This document shows, piece after piece, positions 9,120-18,838 of a stretch of 64,000 bases of DNA. This DNA is from Alkaliphilus serpentinus (GTDB lineage Bacteria; Bacillota; Clostridia; Peptostreptococcales; Natronincolaceae), in NCBI RefSeq assembly GCF_009017255.1, contig NZ_WBZB01000002.1:1-64000 (forward strand), read 5' to 3'. How positions within the stretch are numbered: the stretch's first letter is position 1; every line of letters begins with the position of its first letter. The notes beneath the pieces are model-generated. The model saw only the letters and a list, made by a program, of their open reading frames with translations. It did not search any database and was not told the origin of the DNA. The translations under genes were made by a program, and so were the position numbers.

Positions 9120-10457
9120 TTAATATAAGCTTAAATATTTTTCTAGCTCCCATTGATGAATTTCTTCATTATACTCTCGCCATTCCTGTTTTTTGACCTT
9201 AAGATATGTATTAAACACATGGTCTCCTAAGGTTTTTCGTACCAATTGGCTCTTTTCCATTTCATCTAGAGCTTCATTTAAAGAGGCCGGAAATCTCTTA
9301 ATACCCTTTTTCTTTCTGGTTTCTTCATCCATCTCATAGGCACAACCATCATAATAGGGGGGGGGAGATATTTTATTATTGATTCCATCTAAACCAGCTG
9401 CTAATATCACCGCTAATGCCAAATAATGATTGGCAGTAGGATCAGGATTCCTTAACTCCACCCGAGTTGCCACGCCCCTTGAGCCTGGAATTCTTATCAA
9501 AGGAGTTCTATTACAAATTCCCCAAGCTACATCCGTTGGTGCCTCATAGCCAGGAACAAATCGTTTATAAGAGTTTACTGAGGCATTGGTAATTGCCGCC
9601 AGCTCCCTGCCATGCTCAATTAAGCCACCTATAAAATAATAGGCCTCTTGGCTTAATCCCAATTCATCCTCTTCATCATAGAAGGCATTTTTGCCATCCT
9701 TAAAGAGGGATTGGTTTATATGCATACAGGTTCCATTTGCCCCTCTAAAGGGCTTTGGCATAAAGGTGGCATGGAGGCCATGCTGCTTAGCTATAGTTTT
9801 AACAGCCAATTTAAAGGTTGTTATTTTATCGGCAGTGGCAAGGGCTTCATCATATTTAAAATCAATTTCATGCTGTCCTGGGGCAGCCTCATGATGGGAT
9901 GCCTCAATTTCAAAACCCATTTTCTCAAGAAGTAAGCAGATATCTCTTCTTGCATCCTCTCCTAAATCCGTGGGGGCTGCATCAAAATATCCTGCATCAT
10001 CATGGATTTTGGTGATGGGATTTCCCTTTTCATCCCTTTCAAAAAGGAAAAATTCCACCTCTGGGCCAACATAATAATCATAGCCCTGCTCCTTTAATTC
10101 ACCTAAAACCTTCTTTAATATATTCCGTGGTCCACCGGTAAAGGGGGTGCCATCAATATTACATACATCACAAATGAGTCTAGCTGAGTTTCCATGGCTT
10201 CCTGTTCTCCATGGGAATATTTGAAAGGTTGAAGGATCAGGTTTTAACAACATATCTGATTCTTCCACCCGTTTATAGCCATCGATTGACGAGCCATCAA
10301 ACATGATTTGGCCCTTTAGGGCTGTTTCCAACTGACTGGTTGTGATAGCAAGATTTTTTAGCTTACCAAATATATCTGTAAATTGTAGATTTATAAAGCG
10401 CACATTGTCTGCTTCAGCCCGACCAATTACTTCGTCACTACTTAAAGCTTTCACCAA
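9120..10457 (-). CDS. glnA: Glutamine synthetase, type I (GSI-alpha)
   Basis: Converts glutamate, ammonia and ATP to glutamine as a cytosolic dodecamer. At 445 aa it has the length of the Gram-positive alpha form, without the 25-residue insertion and adenylylation loop of the beta form. Visible signatures are FDGSSIDGY near residue 53, EVEFFLF, HHEAAPGQHEIDF near 190, and the RNPDPTANHY nucleotide-site segment. The frame begins at a TTG (10457) with GGAG seven bases upstream; the GTG at 10454 is the alternative, and no ATG is suitable. It forms a single-gene unit closed by a strong terminator. The role is ammonia assimilation next to a histidine-fermentation operon. Confidence 0.96.
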   Translation of the reverse strand: MVKALSSDEVIGRAEADNVRFINLQFTDIFGKLKNLAITTSQLETALKGQIMFDGSSIDGYKRVEESDMLLKPDPSTFQIFPWRTGSHGNSARLICDVCNIDGTPFTGGPRNILKKVLGELKEQGYDYYVGPEVEFFLFERDEKGNPITKIHDDAGYFDAAPTDLGEDARRDICLLLEKMGFEIEASHHEAAPGQHEIDFKYDEALATADKITTFKLAVKTIAKQHGLHATFMPKPFRGANGTCMHINQSLFKDGKNAFYDEEDELGLSQEAYYFIGGLIEHGRELAAITNASVNSYKRFVPGYEAPTDVAWGICNRTPLIRIPGSRGVATRVELRNPDPTANHYLALAVILAAGLDGINNKISPPPYYDGCAYEMDEETRKKKGIKRFPASLNEALDEMEKSQLVRKTLGDHVFNTYLKVKKQEWREYNEEIHQWELEKYLSLY

Positions 10458-10634
10458 AAATCAACTCCAATATTTTTTTACCTGTACAGGAGATTTTCTT
10501 AGTGTGATCACTCTATTAAATTTATCATAGATTGGGATTTTCTACAAACTACCCTAGTAAGCCTCTGACAAGGTAATCAATCCTTAATTGCTGTCTGGCC
10601 GACATAGCTTTATATTCTATAAAATACTTCTCCT

Positions 10635-10757
10635 TTAATCTGATATGATATCTATTACTCTGTTAAAGTCTTGTTTATAGGTGATTCTCTCTATAATCAA
10701 TTGATATTCCTCTTTATCACCTTTTTTTCCTCTTTTGATTAGTAATTGATTATCCAC
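10635..10757 (-). CDS. Possible small protein (40 aa), sigma-factor-N-terminus-like
   Basis: A GTG-initiated frame reads MDNQLLIKRGKKGDKEEYQL..., with AGGTG five bases before the GTG, and stops at TAA. LLIKRGKKGDKEEYQLII resembles the first helix of ECF sigma factors (LIKxAKKGDxEAFxxLI), but the rest of a sigma factor is absent. It could be a genuine small protein or the 5' remnant of a decayed sigma gene. It sits alone in the 469-base gap between fchA and glnA. Confidence 0.35.
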   Translation of the reverse strand: MDNQLLIKRGKKGDKEEYQLIIERITYKQDFNRVIDIISD

Positions 10758-10829
10758 CCTAACACCTCACTTCTATATATAAGAGTATACCACTAACCAA
10801 AAGGTTCATTAAATTATTTAAAATGGCAT

Positions 10830-10897
10830 AAAAAAAATGGTAGACTCATTAACCCCTGAGAGATAGACCCCAGCCTTTAATGCTCCACCATTTTATA
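10830..10897 (-). terminator. Intrinsic terminator of the fhs-hut-fchA operon
   Basis: Minus-strand hairpin with outer arms AAAATGGT / ACCATTTT and an inner CATTAA / TTAATG, ending in eight Ts. It lies 30 bases beyond the fchA stop. Confidence 0.8.
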
Positions 10898-10926
10898 ATA
10901 TATTCTTAAATTTTAACCTGTTATGA

Positions 10927-11544
10927 TTATAATACTACCTTAGATAAAATTCTACCTTCAACCTCAGTGGCCTTATCTTCTAATTCCTTAACCTTTGCAG
11001 TAGTCTCACTTACAAAGGCCTCATCCTTTATGGATGTAAGATTGATTTTCGTATTGAAAAGAGCTGACAATACTGCTGTTCTTGCCATCATTGCAGCTAC
11101 AGCACCATCGGTAACCGCATTCTGATTACCCTTTACTACTACAGTTTCAATAATTCCCATCATATCAAAGGCAGTTTGAGCAACCTCCAATGGTACTAAA
11201 GCAGCTTTTTTAGTTGCTTCTTGAATGGCCTCTTTACGCTTTTCAATTTCTTCTTCAGTTTCCTTTGGAAGCTTAAAGGCTGCCATAACTTCATTGAAGG
11301 AATCTGCATCTTTATCAATATCAGCTAAAAGCTTCTCTCTAAGCTTTGAGGCCTCTGCTGCTATTCCCTTCATTTCTTCTTCAACCTCAACGTACTTTTT
11401 CTTTCCTACAGTTAAGTTTGCAACCATTTCAGTAAGGGCGGCAGCTGTTGCTGCAGACATTGCTGCAATACTTCCTCCACCTGGTACAGGATTACTAGAT
11501 GCAGTTTCTTGTAAAAATTCATTAAGCTTCATGCTTGCTAACAT
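10927..11544 (-). CDS. fchA: Methenyltetrahydrofolate cyclohydrolase / formimidoyl-THF cyclodeaminase family (FchA)
   Basis: 205-aa helical protein of the FTCD_C family. It removes ammonia from 5-formimino-THF, giving 5,10-methenyl-THF, and members can hydrolyse methenyl-THF to 10-formyl-THF. The hallmark PVPGGGSIAAMSAATAAAL lies near residues 20-38, with a second conserved VKGNQNAVTDGAVA segment. It is the last gene of the operon, overlapping hutI by seven bases. It follows ftcD as a separate polypeptide, unlike the fused animal enzyme. Cyclodeaminase is the main role expected from this context. Confidence 0.9.
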   Translation of the reverse strand: MLASMKLNEFLQETASSNPVPGGGSIAAMSAATAAALTEMVANLTVGKKKYVEVEEEMKGIAAEASKLREKLLADIDKDADSFNEVMAAFKLPKETEEEIEKRKEAIQEATKKAALVPLEVAQTAFDMMGIIETVVVKGNQNAVTDGAVAAMMARTAVLSALFNTKINLTSIKDEAFVSETTAKVKELEDKATEVEGRILSKVVL

Positions 11545-12815
11545 AATAAATCTCCTCTCTTCTCTTTATCGTAAACTAGTTTTCCGTTTTTGATCACCTT
11601 TTCAACGGTACTTACTCCAATGTGATAGGGAATAAAGTGATAGGAAGGGAATTCTAATATCACAATATCTCCCCTTTTACCTTCGTCTATACTACCAATG
11701 GTATCAGCCATATCTAAGGCTGCTGCACCATTTATCGTAAAGGCCGTTATGGCTTCTTCAGTAGTCATTTTCATATATAAGGTAGCTAAGGCAATTATTA
11801 AGGGAATAGATTCAGTAAAGCAGCTACCGGGGTTTAAATCAGTGGCCAAGGCTACGGCGGAGCCATTATCAATCATTTCTCTTCCCCTTGCAAAGTTCTC
11901 CTTAAGACTAAAGGCCGTACCTGGTAAAAGAGTTGCTATTACTCCCCTTTCCGCCATTGCTTTTAAGCCCTCATCCGATGCCTGCAATAGGTGATCTGCA
12001 GATACAGCACCCAGTTCAGCAGCCAGCTCAGCACCACCTAACTGAACAATTTCATCAGCATGAAGCTTTAGCTTAAAACCCATTTCCTTGGCCCTAGTAA
12101 GTAATCTTCTAGATTGCTCTACTGAAAAAACTTTTTTCTCACAGAATATATCACAGAATTCTGCAAGGTTACCTTCGGCAACGATGGGAAGAACCTCATT
12201 TATCATATAATCAATAAATTCATCCTCTTTGCCTTTATATTCTACTGGTACTGCATGGGCTCCAAGGAAGGTTTTAACCACATCAATGGGATGCTTTTTA
12301 TTGACCTCATCCATAGCCTCCAATTGCTTCAATTCCGTTTCTAGGTCTAACCCATAGCCGCTTTTCCCCTCTACTGTAGTTACTCCAAAGGTTAACATCG
12401 AATCTAGTCTCTTTAGTCCTGTCTTTACTAGCTCCTCCTTCGATGCTTCCTTTGTCATCCTTACGGAGCTTAGAATTCCTCCACCACGCTCCATAATTTC
12501 CATATAATTGGCACCCTTTAAGCGCCAAGAAAACTCCTCTGCTCGATATCCTCCAAATATTAAGTGGGTATGGGAGTCTACAAAGCCTGGCAATACAGCC
12601 TTACCCTTTGCATCTACCACTTGATAGTCTCCCTCATGATATTTTGCTAGAATATCTGCTGTTTTTCCAACGGCTTTTATAATCCCATCCTCAATTACAA
12701 CTGCCCCATCCTCAATAACATGTAACTGGGACATCTCTTTACCAAACTTGGCCTTCCTGCCGCTACAGGTAACCAATTCATTGGCATTCTTTATTAATAG
12801 CCCCTTCATCTTCAT
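11538..12815 (-). CDS. hutI: Imidazolonepropionase
   Basis: Third step of histidine degradation: hydrolyses 4-imidazolone-5-propionate to N-formimino-L-glutamate in the cytosol. About 425 aa of the amidohydrolase fold. Metal ligands are visible in FVDSHTHLIFGG (near residue 80), KLHADEIVQ and SADHLL. GTG 12818, ATG 12815 and ATG 12809 are all possible starts; the ATG at 12809 has GGAG at the best spacing, while 12815 is coupled to the ftcD stop. It overlaps fchA at its 3' end, so the three genes are tightly coupled. Confidence 0.95.
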   Translation of the reverse strand: MKMKGLLIKNANELVTCSGRKAKFGKEMSQLHVIEDGAVVIEDGIIKAVGKTADILAKYHEGDYQVVDAKGKAVLPGFVDSHTHLIFGGYRAEEFSWRLKGANYMEIMERGGGILSSVRMTKEASKEELVKTGLKRLDSMLTFGVTTVEGKSGYGLDLETELKQLEAMDEVNKKHPIDVVKTFLGAHAVPVEYKGKEDEFIDYMINEVLPIVAEGNLAEFCDIFCEKKVFSVEQSRRLLTRAKEMGFKLKLHADEIVQLGGAELAAELGAVSADHLLQASDEGLKAMAERGVIATLLPGTAFSLKENFARGREMIDNGSAVALATDLNPGSCFTESIPLIIALATLYMKMTTEEAITAFTINGAAALDMADTIGSIDEGKRGDIVILEFPSYHFIPYHIGVSTVEKVIKNGKLVYDKEKRGDLLC

Positions 12816-13711
12816 CACTCCATTATTCTGGTTTCAAGTACCTGCTCCATTGAGAAATTCTCTACACCAAGATAGTAGACTGCTGTATCCACTAAGGCTT
12901 CCATAGGCAATAGTCCTATAATCTCGCTACCCACTACATTCACACCGTATCTTTTAGCTTCTATTTTAATTAATTCAAAGGCTCTATAAAGGGCGGTTTT
13001 TGTATAATCTGTCATGTTCATTGACACCTGCATCATACCTCGCTCCTTCAAGTCTATACCAATTGCCTTACAATATCGAAGACCTCCACCTAAGAATCGA
13101 ACATTTCTAGCTATTTGGTTGGCAACCTCAAAATTGGTTGTATCTAGGTTTACATTAAAGGCCACCAAAGGCATTCTTGCACCAACGGCTGTTACACCTG
13201 CAGTTTCATGGATTTTGTCTGGTCCAAAGTCGGGCTTCCACTCAGGCTGGCCTATTTTTTCAGCCATACCCTCAAATTCGCCCTTTCTGATTTTTGCTAA
13301 ATTTTCTCTTTCTGGATGGGTTGCAGCCTTTTCATATAGGAATATCGGTAGGTTATATCGCTTAGCTGCCTCCTGGGCAACCTCCTTTGATAGCTGAATT
13401 GCCTCCGTCATACTGACATTCTTTATGGGTATAAAGGGCACTACGTCCACCGCCCCCATCCTTGGATGCTGTCCTGTATGATTTCGCATGTCTATTGCTT
13501 CAATGGCCATACCCATTGCTTCTAGGATCGCTTCCTTTAATGGCTCCGGTTCTCCTACTACAGTTACCACCACACGATTATGGTCTTCATCTCTGCTATA
13601 GTCCAGAAGCTTAACACCATTTTTCCCCCTAAAGGGATGAATAATTCTCTCTATTTTGTCTAAGTCTCTTCCTTCACTGAAGTTCGGTACACACTGCACA
13701 ATCTTATGCAT
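12815..13711 (-). CDS. ftcD: Glutamate formimidoyltransferase
   Basis: Moves the formimino group from formiminoglutamate to tetrahydrofolate, releasing glutamate. 298 aa, matching the stand-alone formiminotransferase domain. The N-terminal CVPNFSEGR, the DYSRDEDHNRVVVT strand pair and the NHTGQHPRMGAVDVVPF folate/catalytic loop are typical. It lies 105 bases after hutU, with a hairpin in the gap, and is translationally coupled to hutI. It shows the organism uses the tetrahydrofolate route rather than HutG or HutF. Confidence 0.96.
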   Translation of the reverse strand: MHKIVQCVPNFSEGRDLDKIERIIHPFRGKNGVKLLDYSRDEDHNRVVVTVVGEPEPLKEAILEAMGMAIEAIDMRNHTGQHPRMGAVDVVPFIPIKNVSMTEAIQLSKEVAQEAAKRYNLPIFLYEKAATHPERENLAKIRKGEFEGMAEKIGQPEWKPDFGPDKIHETAGVTAVGARMPLVAFNVNLDTTNFEVANQIARNVRFLGGGLRYCKAIGIDLKERGMMQVSMNMTDYTKTALYRAFELIKIEAKRYGVNVVGSEIIGLLPMEALVDTAVYYLGVENFSMEQVLETRIME

Positions 13712-13770
13712 TTTTTCAACCTCCCCAATAGATTTTTCAGGAATACTTAATGATCCATAGCCTCAATGAA

Positions 13771-13794
13771 GCAGGAAAACGTTTATTTTCCTGC
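13771..13794 (-). promoter_or_regulatory. Intercistronic hairpin between hutU and ftcD
   Basis: GCAGGAAAA-CGTTTA-TTTTCCTGC, a nine-base-pair perfect stem. No T-run follows, so an mRNA-processing or 3'-stabilising hairpin is more likely than a terminator. Confidence 0.5.
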
Positions 13795-13816
13795 CCCAAA
13801 GAGTTATTTAATATGT

Positions 13817-15841
13817 TTATTTCTTAAATGCTTTTTCAACTAGAGATTTCACCAATTGATCCTTTGGTATATAGGGTAAAGTGATATGTCCGTTATTTTG
13901 TGTCTTGTTAAATTCAATACTGGTGGTAATGGAGTTTTCGTTTCTAGCCCAAGCCCTTCTTGCAACTCCACCCATTACATCCCATGGCATTGCAGAGCTT
14001 AAGATTCTATCAACTCTTTCACTTCCATCCAGAACCATTCCGAAGCCACCATTAATAGATTTACCAATACCTACTCCACCACCGTTATGGAGGGCTATTA
14101 AACTCATTCCCCTTGCAGCATTTCCAGCAAAGCACTGGGTAGCCATTTCTGCCATAACATTACTTCCATCTTTTATATTAGCGGTTTCTCTAAAGGGTGA
14201 ATCCGTTCCACTTACATCATGGTGATCTCTACCCAGCATAATCGGTCCTACTTCACCATTTCTAACCATTTCATTGAACTTTAGAGCGATTCTGGTTCTA
14301 CCCTCTGCGTCCTGATAAAGGATTCTTGCTTGAGTTCCTACTACAAGTTGGTTTTCTTCTGCATCTCTAATCCAAACATAATTATCTCTATCCTGTCCAC
14401 GTCTATTGGGATCAATGCAATCCATTGCAGCCTTATCTGTTTTTACCAAATCCTCATGATTACCGCTTAAGCATACCCATCGGAAGGGTCCATAGCCATA
14501 ATCAAAAAGCTCAGGTCCCATAATATCTTCGACATAGGAAGGGAAAATAAATCCATCCTTTTCATCTACACCATTTTTGGATATTTCCTTTACTCCAGCG
14601 TCATATATTGCCTTCATAAAGGCATTACCATAGTCAAAGAAATAGGTTCCTCTATTAACCAGCTCTTTAATTAAATAAAAGTGCTTTGCCAAGGATTCAT
14701 CAACCATTTTAATGAATCCATCTCTATCTGACTTAAGCATTTTTGTCCTTTCTTCAAAGGTGATTCCTTGAGGACAATAGCCACCCTCATATACTGCATG
14801 ACAGGAGGTTTGGTCAGATAATAAGTCAATACTTATGTGATTATCTACTGCATATTGCAGTAAATCTATAATGTTACCATGATAAGCAATGGAGATGGGC
14901 TCCTTCTTCTCCTTATATTCCAATGCCAGCTTAAATACTTCCCTTAAGTCAGCTGAAACCATTTGAACCCAGCCCTGCTGATGTCTTGTTTCAATTCTTG
15001 ATGGATCTACCTCAGCAATGATACCAATACCATTGGCGATTTCTATTGCCTTTGGTTGAGCTCCACTCATTCCTCCTAAGCCTGAGGAGACAAATATCTT
15101 TCCCTTTAGGTCTTCATCTTGTCCTAAGCCCAGCTTTTTTCGTCCGGCATTCAGGAGGGTATTAAAGGTACCATGAACAATTCCTTGGGGTCCAATATAC
15201 ATCCAACCTCCTGCTGTCATTTGTCCATAGCTGGCAACTCCCATCTGCTCAGCAATATCCCAATCCTTGATGTTATCAAACATTCCAATCATTAAGGCAT
15301 TGGTTATAATAACCCTTGGGCTAATAGGGGATGACTTAAATAATCCCAATGGATGTCCTGACATAACCACTAAGGTTTCTTCAGTGGTTAAGTTTTCTAG
15401 ATATTTCTTAATCAATTGATATTGCATCCAATTTTGACATACCTTCCCGGTCTCCCCATAGGTTATCAGCTCATATGGGTATAGGGCAACATCAAAATCT
15501 AGATTGTTGTCAATCATTACCTGGAAGGCTTTACCTTCCAGGCATTTTCCTTTATATTCATGGATTGACTTAGCCTTTATGTTACCATGGGGTCGAAATC
15601 GATAGCCATAAATTCTTCCAAGAGTGGTTAGCTCCTCCATAAACTCTGGAGCTAAGGTCTCATGAAGTTCCTCAGGGATATACCTTAAAGCATTTTTTAA
15701 AGCAATCTCCGTCTGCTGTGGAGATAGCTTAAATCCCCTATCAGGAGCCCTTCTAATACCCTCTACAAATGGAGGCATTTCTGGAAGTTGATTGTCTAGC
15801 TTAATGGTCATAGCCTCACTAATGACGGTGTTATTAATCAT
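13817..15841 (-). CDS. hutU: Urocanate hydratase (long form)
   Basis: NAD-dependent conversion of urocanate to imidazolonepropionate. About 674 aa, close to the ~676-aa long form and longer than the ~550-aa Bacillus enzyme. Recognisable blocks are the glycine-rich SSGLGGMSGAQPKA (near residue 255), SDQTSCHAVYEGGYCPQG and GYGPFRWVCLSG. The ATG at 15841 has GGGGAGAGG upstream; the frame opens earlier at a TTG that lies within that ribosome-binding region. It lies 27 bases after fhs. No histidine ammonia-lyase (hutH) is present in the window, so urocanate must be made by an enzyme encoded elsewhere or imported. Confidence 0.95.
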   Translation of the reverse strand: MINNTVISEAMTIKLDNQLPEMPPFVEGIRRAPDRGFKLSPQQTEIALKNALRYIPEELHETLAPEFMEELTTLGRIYGYRFRPHGNIKAKSIHEYKGKCLEGKAFQVMIDNNLDFDVALYPYELITYGETGKVCQNWMQYQLIKKYLENLTTEETLVVMSGHPLGLFKSSPISPRVIITNALMIGMFDNIKDWDIAEQMGVASYGQMTAGGWMYIGPQGIVHGTFNTLLNAGRKKLGLGQDEDLKGKIFVSSGLGGMSGAQPKAIEIANGIGIIAEVDPSRIETRHQQGWVQMVSADLREVFKLALEYKEKKEPISIAYHGNIIDLLQYAVDNHISIDLLSDQTSCHAVYEGGYCPQGITFEERTKMLKSDRDGFIKMVDESLAKHFYLIKELVNRGTYFFDYGNAFMKAIYDAGVKEISKNGVDEKDGFIFPSYVEDIMGPELFDYGYGPFRWVCLSGNHEDLVKTDKAAMDCIDPNRRGQDRDNYVWIRDAEENQLVVGTQARILYQDAEGRTRIALKFNEMVRNGEVGPIMLGRDHHDVSGTDSPFRETANIKDGSNVMAEMATQCFAGNAARGMSLIALHNGGGVGIGKSINGGFGMVLDGSERVDRILSSAMPWDVMGGVARRAWARNENSITTSIEFNKTQNNGHITLPYIPKDQLVKSLVEKAFKK

Positions 15842-15868
15842 ACACCTCTCCCCTTTCAATAAAGCATC

Positions 15869-17548
15869 TTAGAATAAACCAGAAATCTTTCCTTCCTTAT
15901 CAACATCCATATTCTCAGCAGCAGGCACCTTAGGTAATCCAGGCATTGTCATTACTTCTCCGGTTAAGCACACGATAAACCCTGCTCCTGCCGATACTCT
16001 TACTTCTCTAACTGTAATTCTAAAGCCCTTTGGTGCACCCAATAATGCTGGGTTATCTGATAAAGAATATTGAGTTTTCGCCATACAGATTGGCATTTTA
16101 TCTAGGCCAAGCTCTTCAAGCTTCTTAATTTCCTTCTTAGCCTTTGGTGTAAAGTCCACTCCATCTCCGCCGTAGATTTCCTTAACGATTCTTTCTACCT
16201 TAGCAGGGATAGATTCTTCTGAAGCATACAATGTCTTAAAGTTGGATTCACCCGCTTCAACCATTTTAACAAGTTCTTCAGCCATTTCTCTTCCGCCTTC
16301 TCCACCATTAGCCCAAACTTCATTAAGGGCAACGTTGATTCCTGCCTCCTGACAAAGGGAAATTAATTGCTCTACCTCAGCCTCTGTATCAGCTACGAAT
16401 TTATTAACAGCAACTAATGCTTTTAAACCGAACTTTCTTATATTTTCAACCTGCTTTTGTAGGTTAACAAAGCCGGCCTTTAAAGCCTCAAGATTTTCTT
16501 GACCAAGATCAGCCTTGGCAACACCCCCATGCATTTTTAATGCTCTGATAGTAGCAACGATTACAACAGCTGAAGGCTTAAGGTTACCATATCTACACTT
16601 GATATCTAGGAATTTTTCAGCTCCTAGATCAGCTCCGAAGCCTGCCTCTGTTACTAAGTAATCTCCAAGCTTTAATCCAAGCTTAGTAGCCATGATACTG
16701 TTACAACCATGGGCAATATTGGCAAAAGGCCCACCATGGATTAATGCAGGAGTATTTTCAAGGGTTTGAACCAAATTAGGCTTTATTGCATCCTTAAGAA
16801 GCATTGCCATAGCTCCGTGAACGTTTAATTCTGCTGCAGTAACCGCCTTACCCTCATAGTTATAAGCTACAATCATCTTTCCAAGTCTTTCTCTTAAGTC
16901 CATTAGGTCATTAGATAGACATAAAACAGCCATAACCTCAGAAGCAACGGAAATCATAAATCCATCTTGTCTTGTATAGCCATTGGATTTTCCACCTAAA
17001 CCTACGATTACTTCACGTAGGGCTCTATCATTCATATCTAGTACACGCTTCCAAACGATTTGATTGAAATCAATACCTAACTTATTTCCCTGGTGGATAT
17101 GGTTATCTATAGCTGCTGATAATAAGTTATTTGCTGAAGTAATGGCATGGAAGTCTCCAGTGAAGTGAAGGTTAATATCCTCCATTGGAACTACCTGTGC
17201 ATAACCACCACCTGCTGCTCCACCCTTTACACCAAATACTGGCCCTAAAGATGGTTCCCTTAAGGCGATAACGGTTTTCTTACCGATTTTGTTTAGGGCT
17301 TGTCCAAGACCAACGGTGGTTGTTGATTTTCCTTCACCAGCTGGAGTTGGGTTGATGGCAGTAACTAGAATTAGCTTTCCATCTGGCTTATCCTTTAAAC
17401 GGTCAAAAATTTCTGGATTGATTTTAGCTTTATACTTTCCGTACAACTCTAATTCATCCTCTAAAATTCCCCATTCCTTAGCTACATTAGCAATGGGCTT
17501 CATGGTTGCCTGTTGTGCAATTTCGATATCACTTAGATACTTTGACAT
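15869..17548 (-). CDS. fhs: Formate--tetrahydrofolate ligase
   Basis: 559-aa cytosolic enzyme interconverting formate, ATP and THF with 10-formyl-THF. The P-loop [10 protein letters not shown] lies at residues 67-76, followed by [14 protein letters not shown] and GPFANIAHG. It is the first gene of the histidine operon and has its own leader hairpin. Run in reverse it recovers ATP from the C1 unit released from formiminoglutamate. The formate would then be a substrate for the dehydrogenase at 30-32.7 kb. Acetogenic use is not supported here, because no other Wood-Ljungdahl genes are present. Confidence 0.97.
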   Translation of the reverse strand: MSKYLSDIEIAQQATMKPIANVAKEWGILEDELELYGKYKAKINPEIFDRLKDKPDGKLILVTAINPTPAGEGKSTTTVGLGQALNKIGKKTVIALREPSLGPVFGVKGGAAGGGYAQVVPMEDINLHFTGDFHAITSANNLLSAAIDNHIHQGNKLGIDFNQIVWKRVLDMNDRALREVIVGLGGKSNGYTRQDGFMISVASEVMAVLCLSNDLMDLRERLGKMIVAYNYEGKAVTAAELNVHGAMAMLLKDAIKPNLVQTLENTPALIHGGPFANIAHGCNSIMATKLGLKLGDYLVTEAGFGADLGAEKFLDIKCRYGNLKPSAVVIVATIRALKMHGGVAKADLGQENLEALKAGFVNLQKQVENIRKFGLKALVAVNKFVADTEAEVEQLISLCQEAGINVALNEVWANGGEGGREMAEELVKMVEAGESNFKTLYASEESIPAKVERIVKEIYGGDGVDFTPKAKKEIKKLEELGLDKMPICMAKTQYSLSDNPALLGAPKGFRITVREVRVSAGAGFIVCLTGEVMTMPGLPKVPAAENMDVDKEGKISGLF

Positions 17549-17600
17549 ATGTAGTTCATCCTTTCTTTATTTAAATATTTTTATAAACCTATTTCTATTT

Positions 17601-17637
17601 GGTAGTCTACATAAAATTTATGATTTTATGCCCTACC
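17601..17637 (-). promoter_or_regulatory. Leader hairpin of the fhs-hut operon
   Basis: A minus-strand hairpin GGTAG..CATAAAAT / ATTTTATG..CTACC lies between a TATAAT-like -10 box at 17650-17655 and the fhs start. No T-run follows, so control at RNA level or mRNA protection is possible but unproven. Confidence 0.4.
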
Positions 17638-17690
17638 ACTACATTTTTTATTATATCAATCCACCGTCACCATATCGTCTACAGGATAGA

Positions 17691-17726
17691 ATTTATTGCG
17701 AATTTTTTTAAAAATTCGCAATAAAT
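17691..17726. repeat. Perfect 17-bp inverted repeat upstream of fhs
   Basis: Arms ATTTATTGCGAATTTTT and its exact complement are separated by only two bases, just beyond the whiA terminator and upstream of the fhs -10 box. It could be an operator, a second terminator-like stem for whiA, or a cruciform-forming element. Confidence 0.6.
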
Positions 17727-17728
17727 AT

Positions 17729-17757
17729 AAAAAAACAGGAGAGGATCCTGTTTTTTT
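17729..17757. terminator. Bidirectional intrinsic terminator after whiA
   Basis: AAAAAAACAGGA / TCCTGTTTTTTT: a strong stem with T-runs on both strands, two bases from the whiA stop. Confidence 0.85.
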
Positions 17758-17758
17758 G

Positions 17759-18715
17759 TTATTTATGTCTTATTCTATCTGCAAATTCGTCTATTTTCCT
17801 TAGCCTATGGTTTACCCCCGATTTTCCAATGGGAGGATTAAGCATTTGTCCCAGTTCCTTTAGGCTGGCATCTTGATTTTTCAATCTCAATTCAGCGATC
17901 TCCCTTAAATTTTCTGGAAGCTTATTAAGCCCTACCTGATCCTTAATCATCTCAATATTTTCTATTTGTCTCATAGAAGCATTTACGGTTTTACTTAAGT
18001 TTGCTGTCTCACAATTGACGATTCTATTAATATCATTTCTCATCTGCTTCATAATTCTTACATTTTCCAAATTCAGAAGGGCTGTATGGGCACCAATGAT
18101 ATTTAATAGGTCCACCACTTGATCCCCCTCCTTTAAATAGACTACAAAACTACCCTTCCTTGGGATAATCTTTGCAGTGAGCTGAAATTCTTCCATAACC
18201 CTTTTCAAAACCTCACTATGCTCTTTACTATTGGTGACAAACTCTAAATGATAGGTTTTTTCCGGATCACAAACTGATCCACCTCCTAGGAAGGCTCCCC
18301 TAAGATAAGCTCTTTTGCAACAATTATTCTTTATGATGGATGGAGGAATCTCATAGGTTATATCAAAGGAATCTTCAAATTTTTTTAAAATCCCTACCTT
18401 TTCAAGAATTAAATCTCCACCCATTTGATGGGTAATGACAATTAGATAATTGTTATTTTTTTTAAGTCTTGGATTTCTTCTCACCATCACCTCTGTGTGG
18501 ATAGAAAAAACCTCTTTTATAAGTTTAAAAATCTTTCTAGCAATGGCTGGATTTTCTGTTGTGATATTTAAATTCAATTTTTGACTTCCCGCCAATTGAA
18601 GGGTTCCGCTCATCCTTATAAGAGCCGCCAGTTCTGCTAATTGACAGCATTTGTTATCGTCAAGGATTCTAGCTAATTCTCCTTTAGTTTTTGATGAAAA
18701 AGACATTTTCTTCAC
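17759..18715 (-). CDS. whiA: DNA-binding protein WhiA
   Basis: 318-aa sporulation/cell-division regulator combining a LAGLIDADG-like N-terminal fold (residues ~15-200, AYLRGAFLGGGSV) with a C-terminal helix-turn-helix (ELGQMLNPPIGKSGVNHRLRKI). It binds DNA but no nuclease activity is expected. In most Clostridia it directly follows rapZ and glmR; here tnaA, a Nudix gene and a DUF1540 gene lie between. It has a terminator at its 3' end. Confidence 0.96.
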   Translation of the reverse strand: MKKMSFSSKTKGELARILDDNKCCQLAELAALIRMSGTLQLAGSQKLNLNITTENPAIARKIFKLIKEVFSIHTEVMVRRNPRLKKNNNYLIVITHQMGGDLILEKVGILKKFEDSFDITYEIPPSIIKNNCCKRAYLRGAFLGGGSVCDPEKTYHLEFVTNSKEHSEVLKRVMEEFQLTAKIIPRKGSFVVYLKEGDQVVDLLNIIGAHTALLNLENVRIMKQMRNDINRIVNCETANLSKTVNASMRQIENIEMIKDQVGLNKLPENLREIAELRLKNQDASLKELGQMLNPPIGKSGVNHRLRKIDEFADRIRHK

Positions 18716-18838
18716 TACCTTTTTATGAATATTGATTTATTTTTCCCATATTGGACCATAAAAATTTTGAAATTATAAATCCTTTCCTTTTAGCCAATAA
18801 TAAATTTGAAGGATATTAAAAAAATGGAGGTGTGTTTT

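Noticed and set aside
10458-10634. Riboswitch or T-box before glnA
   Set aside because: No T-box sequence, no glutamine-RNA core and no terminator/antiterminator pair were found; only short palindromes such as CCTGTACAGG.
11225-11994. Long plus-strand ORFs antisense to fchA and hutI
   Set aside because: They mirror real genes on the other strand; no ribosome sites and no recognisable protein features.
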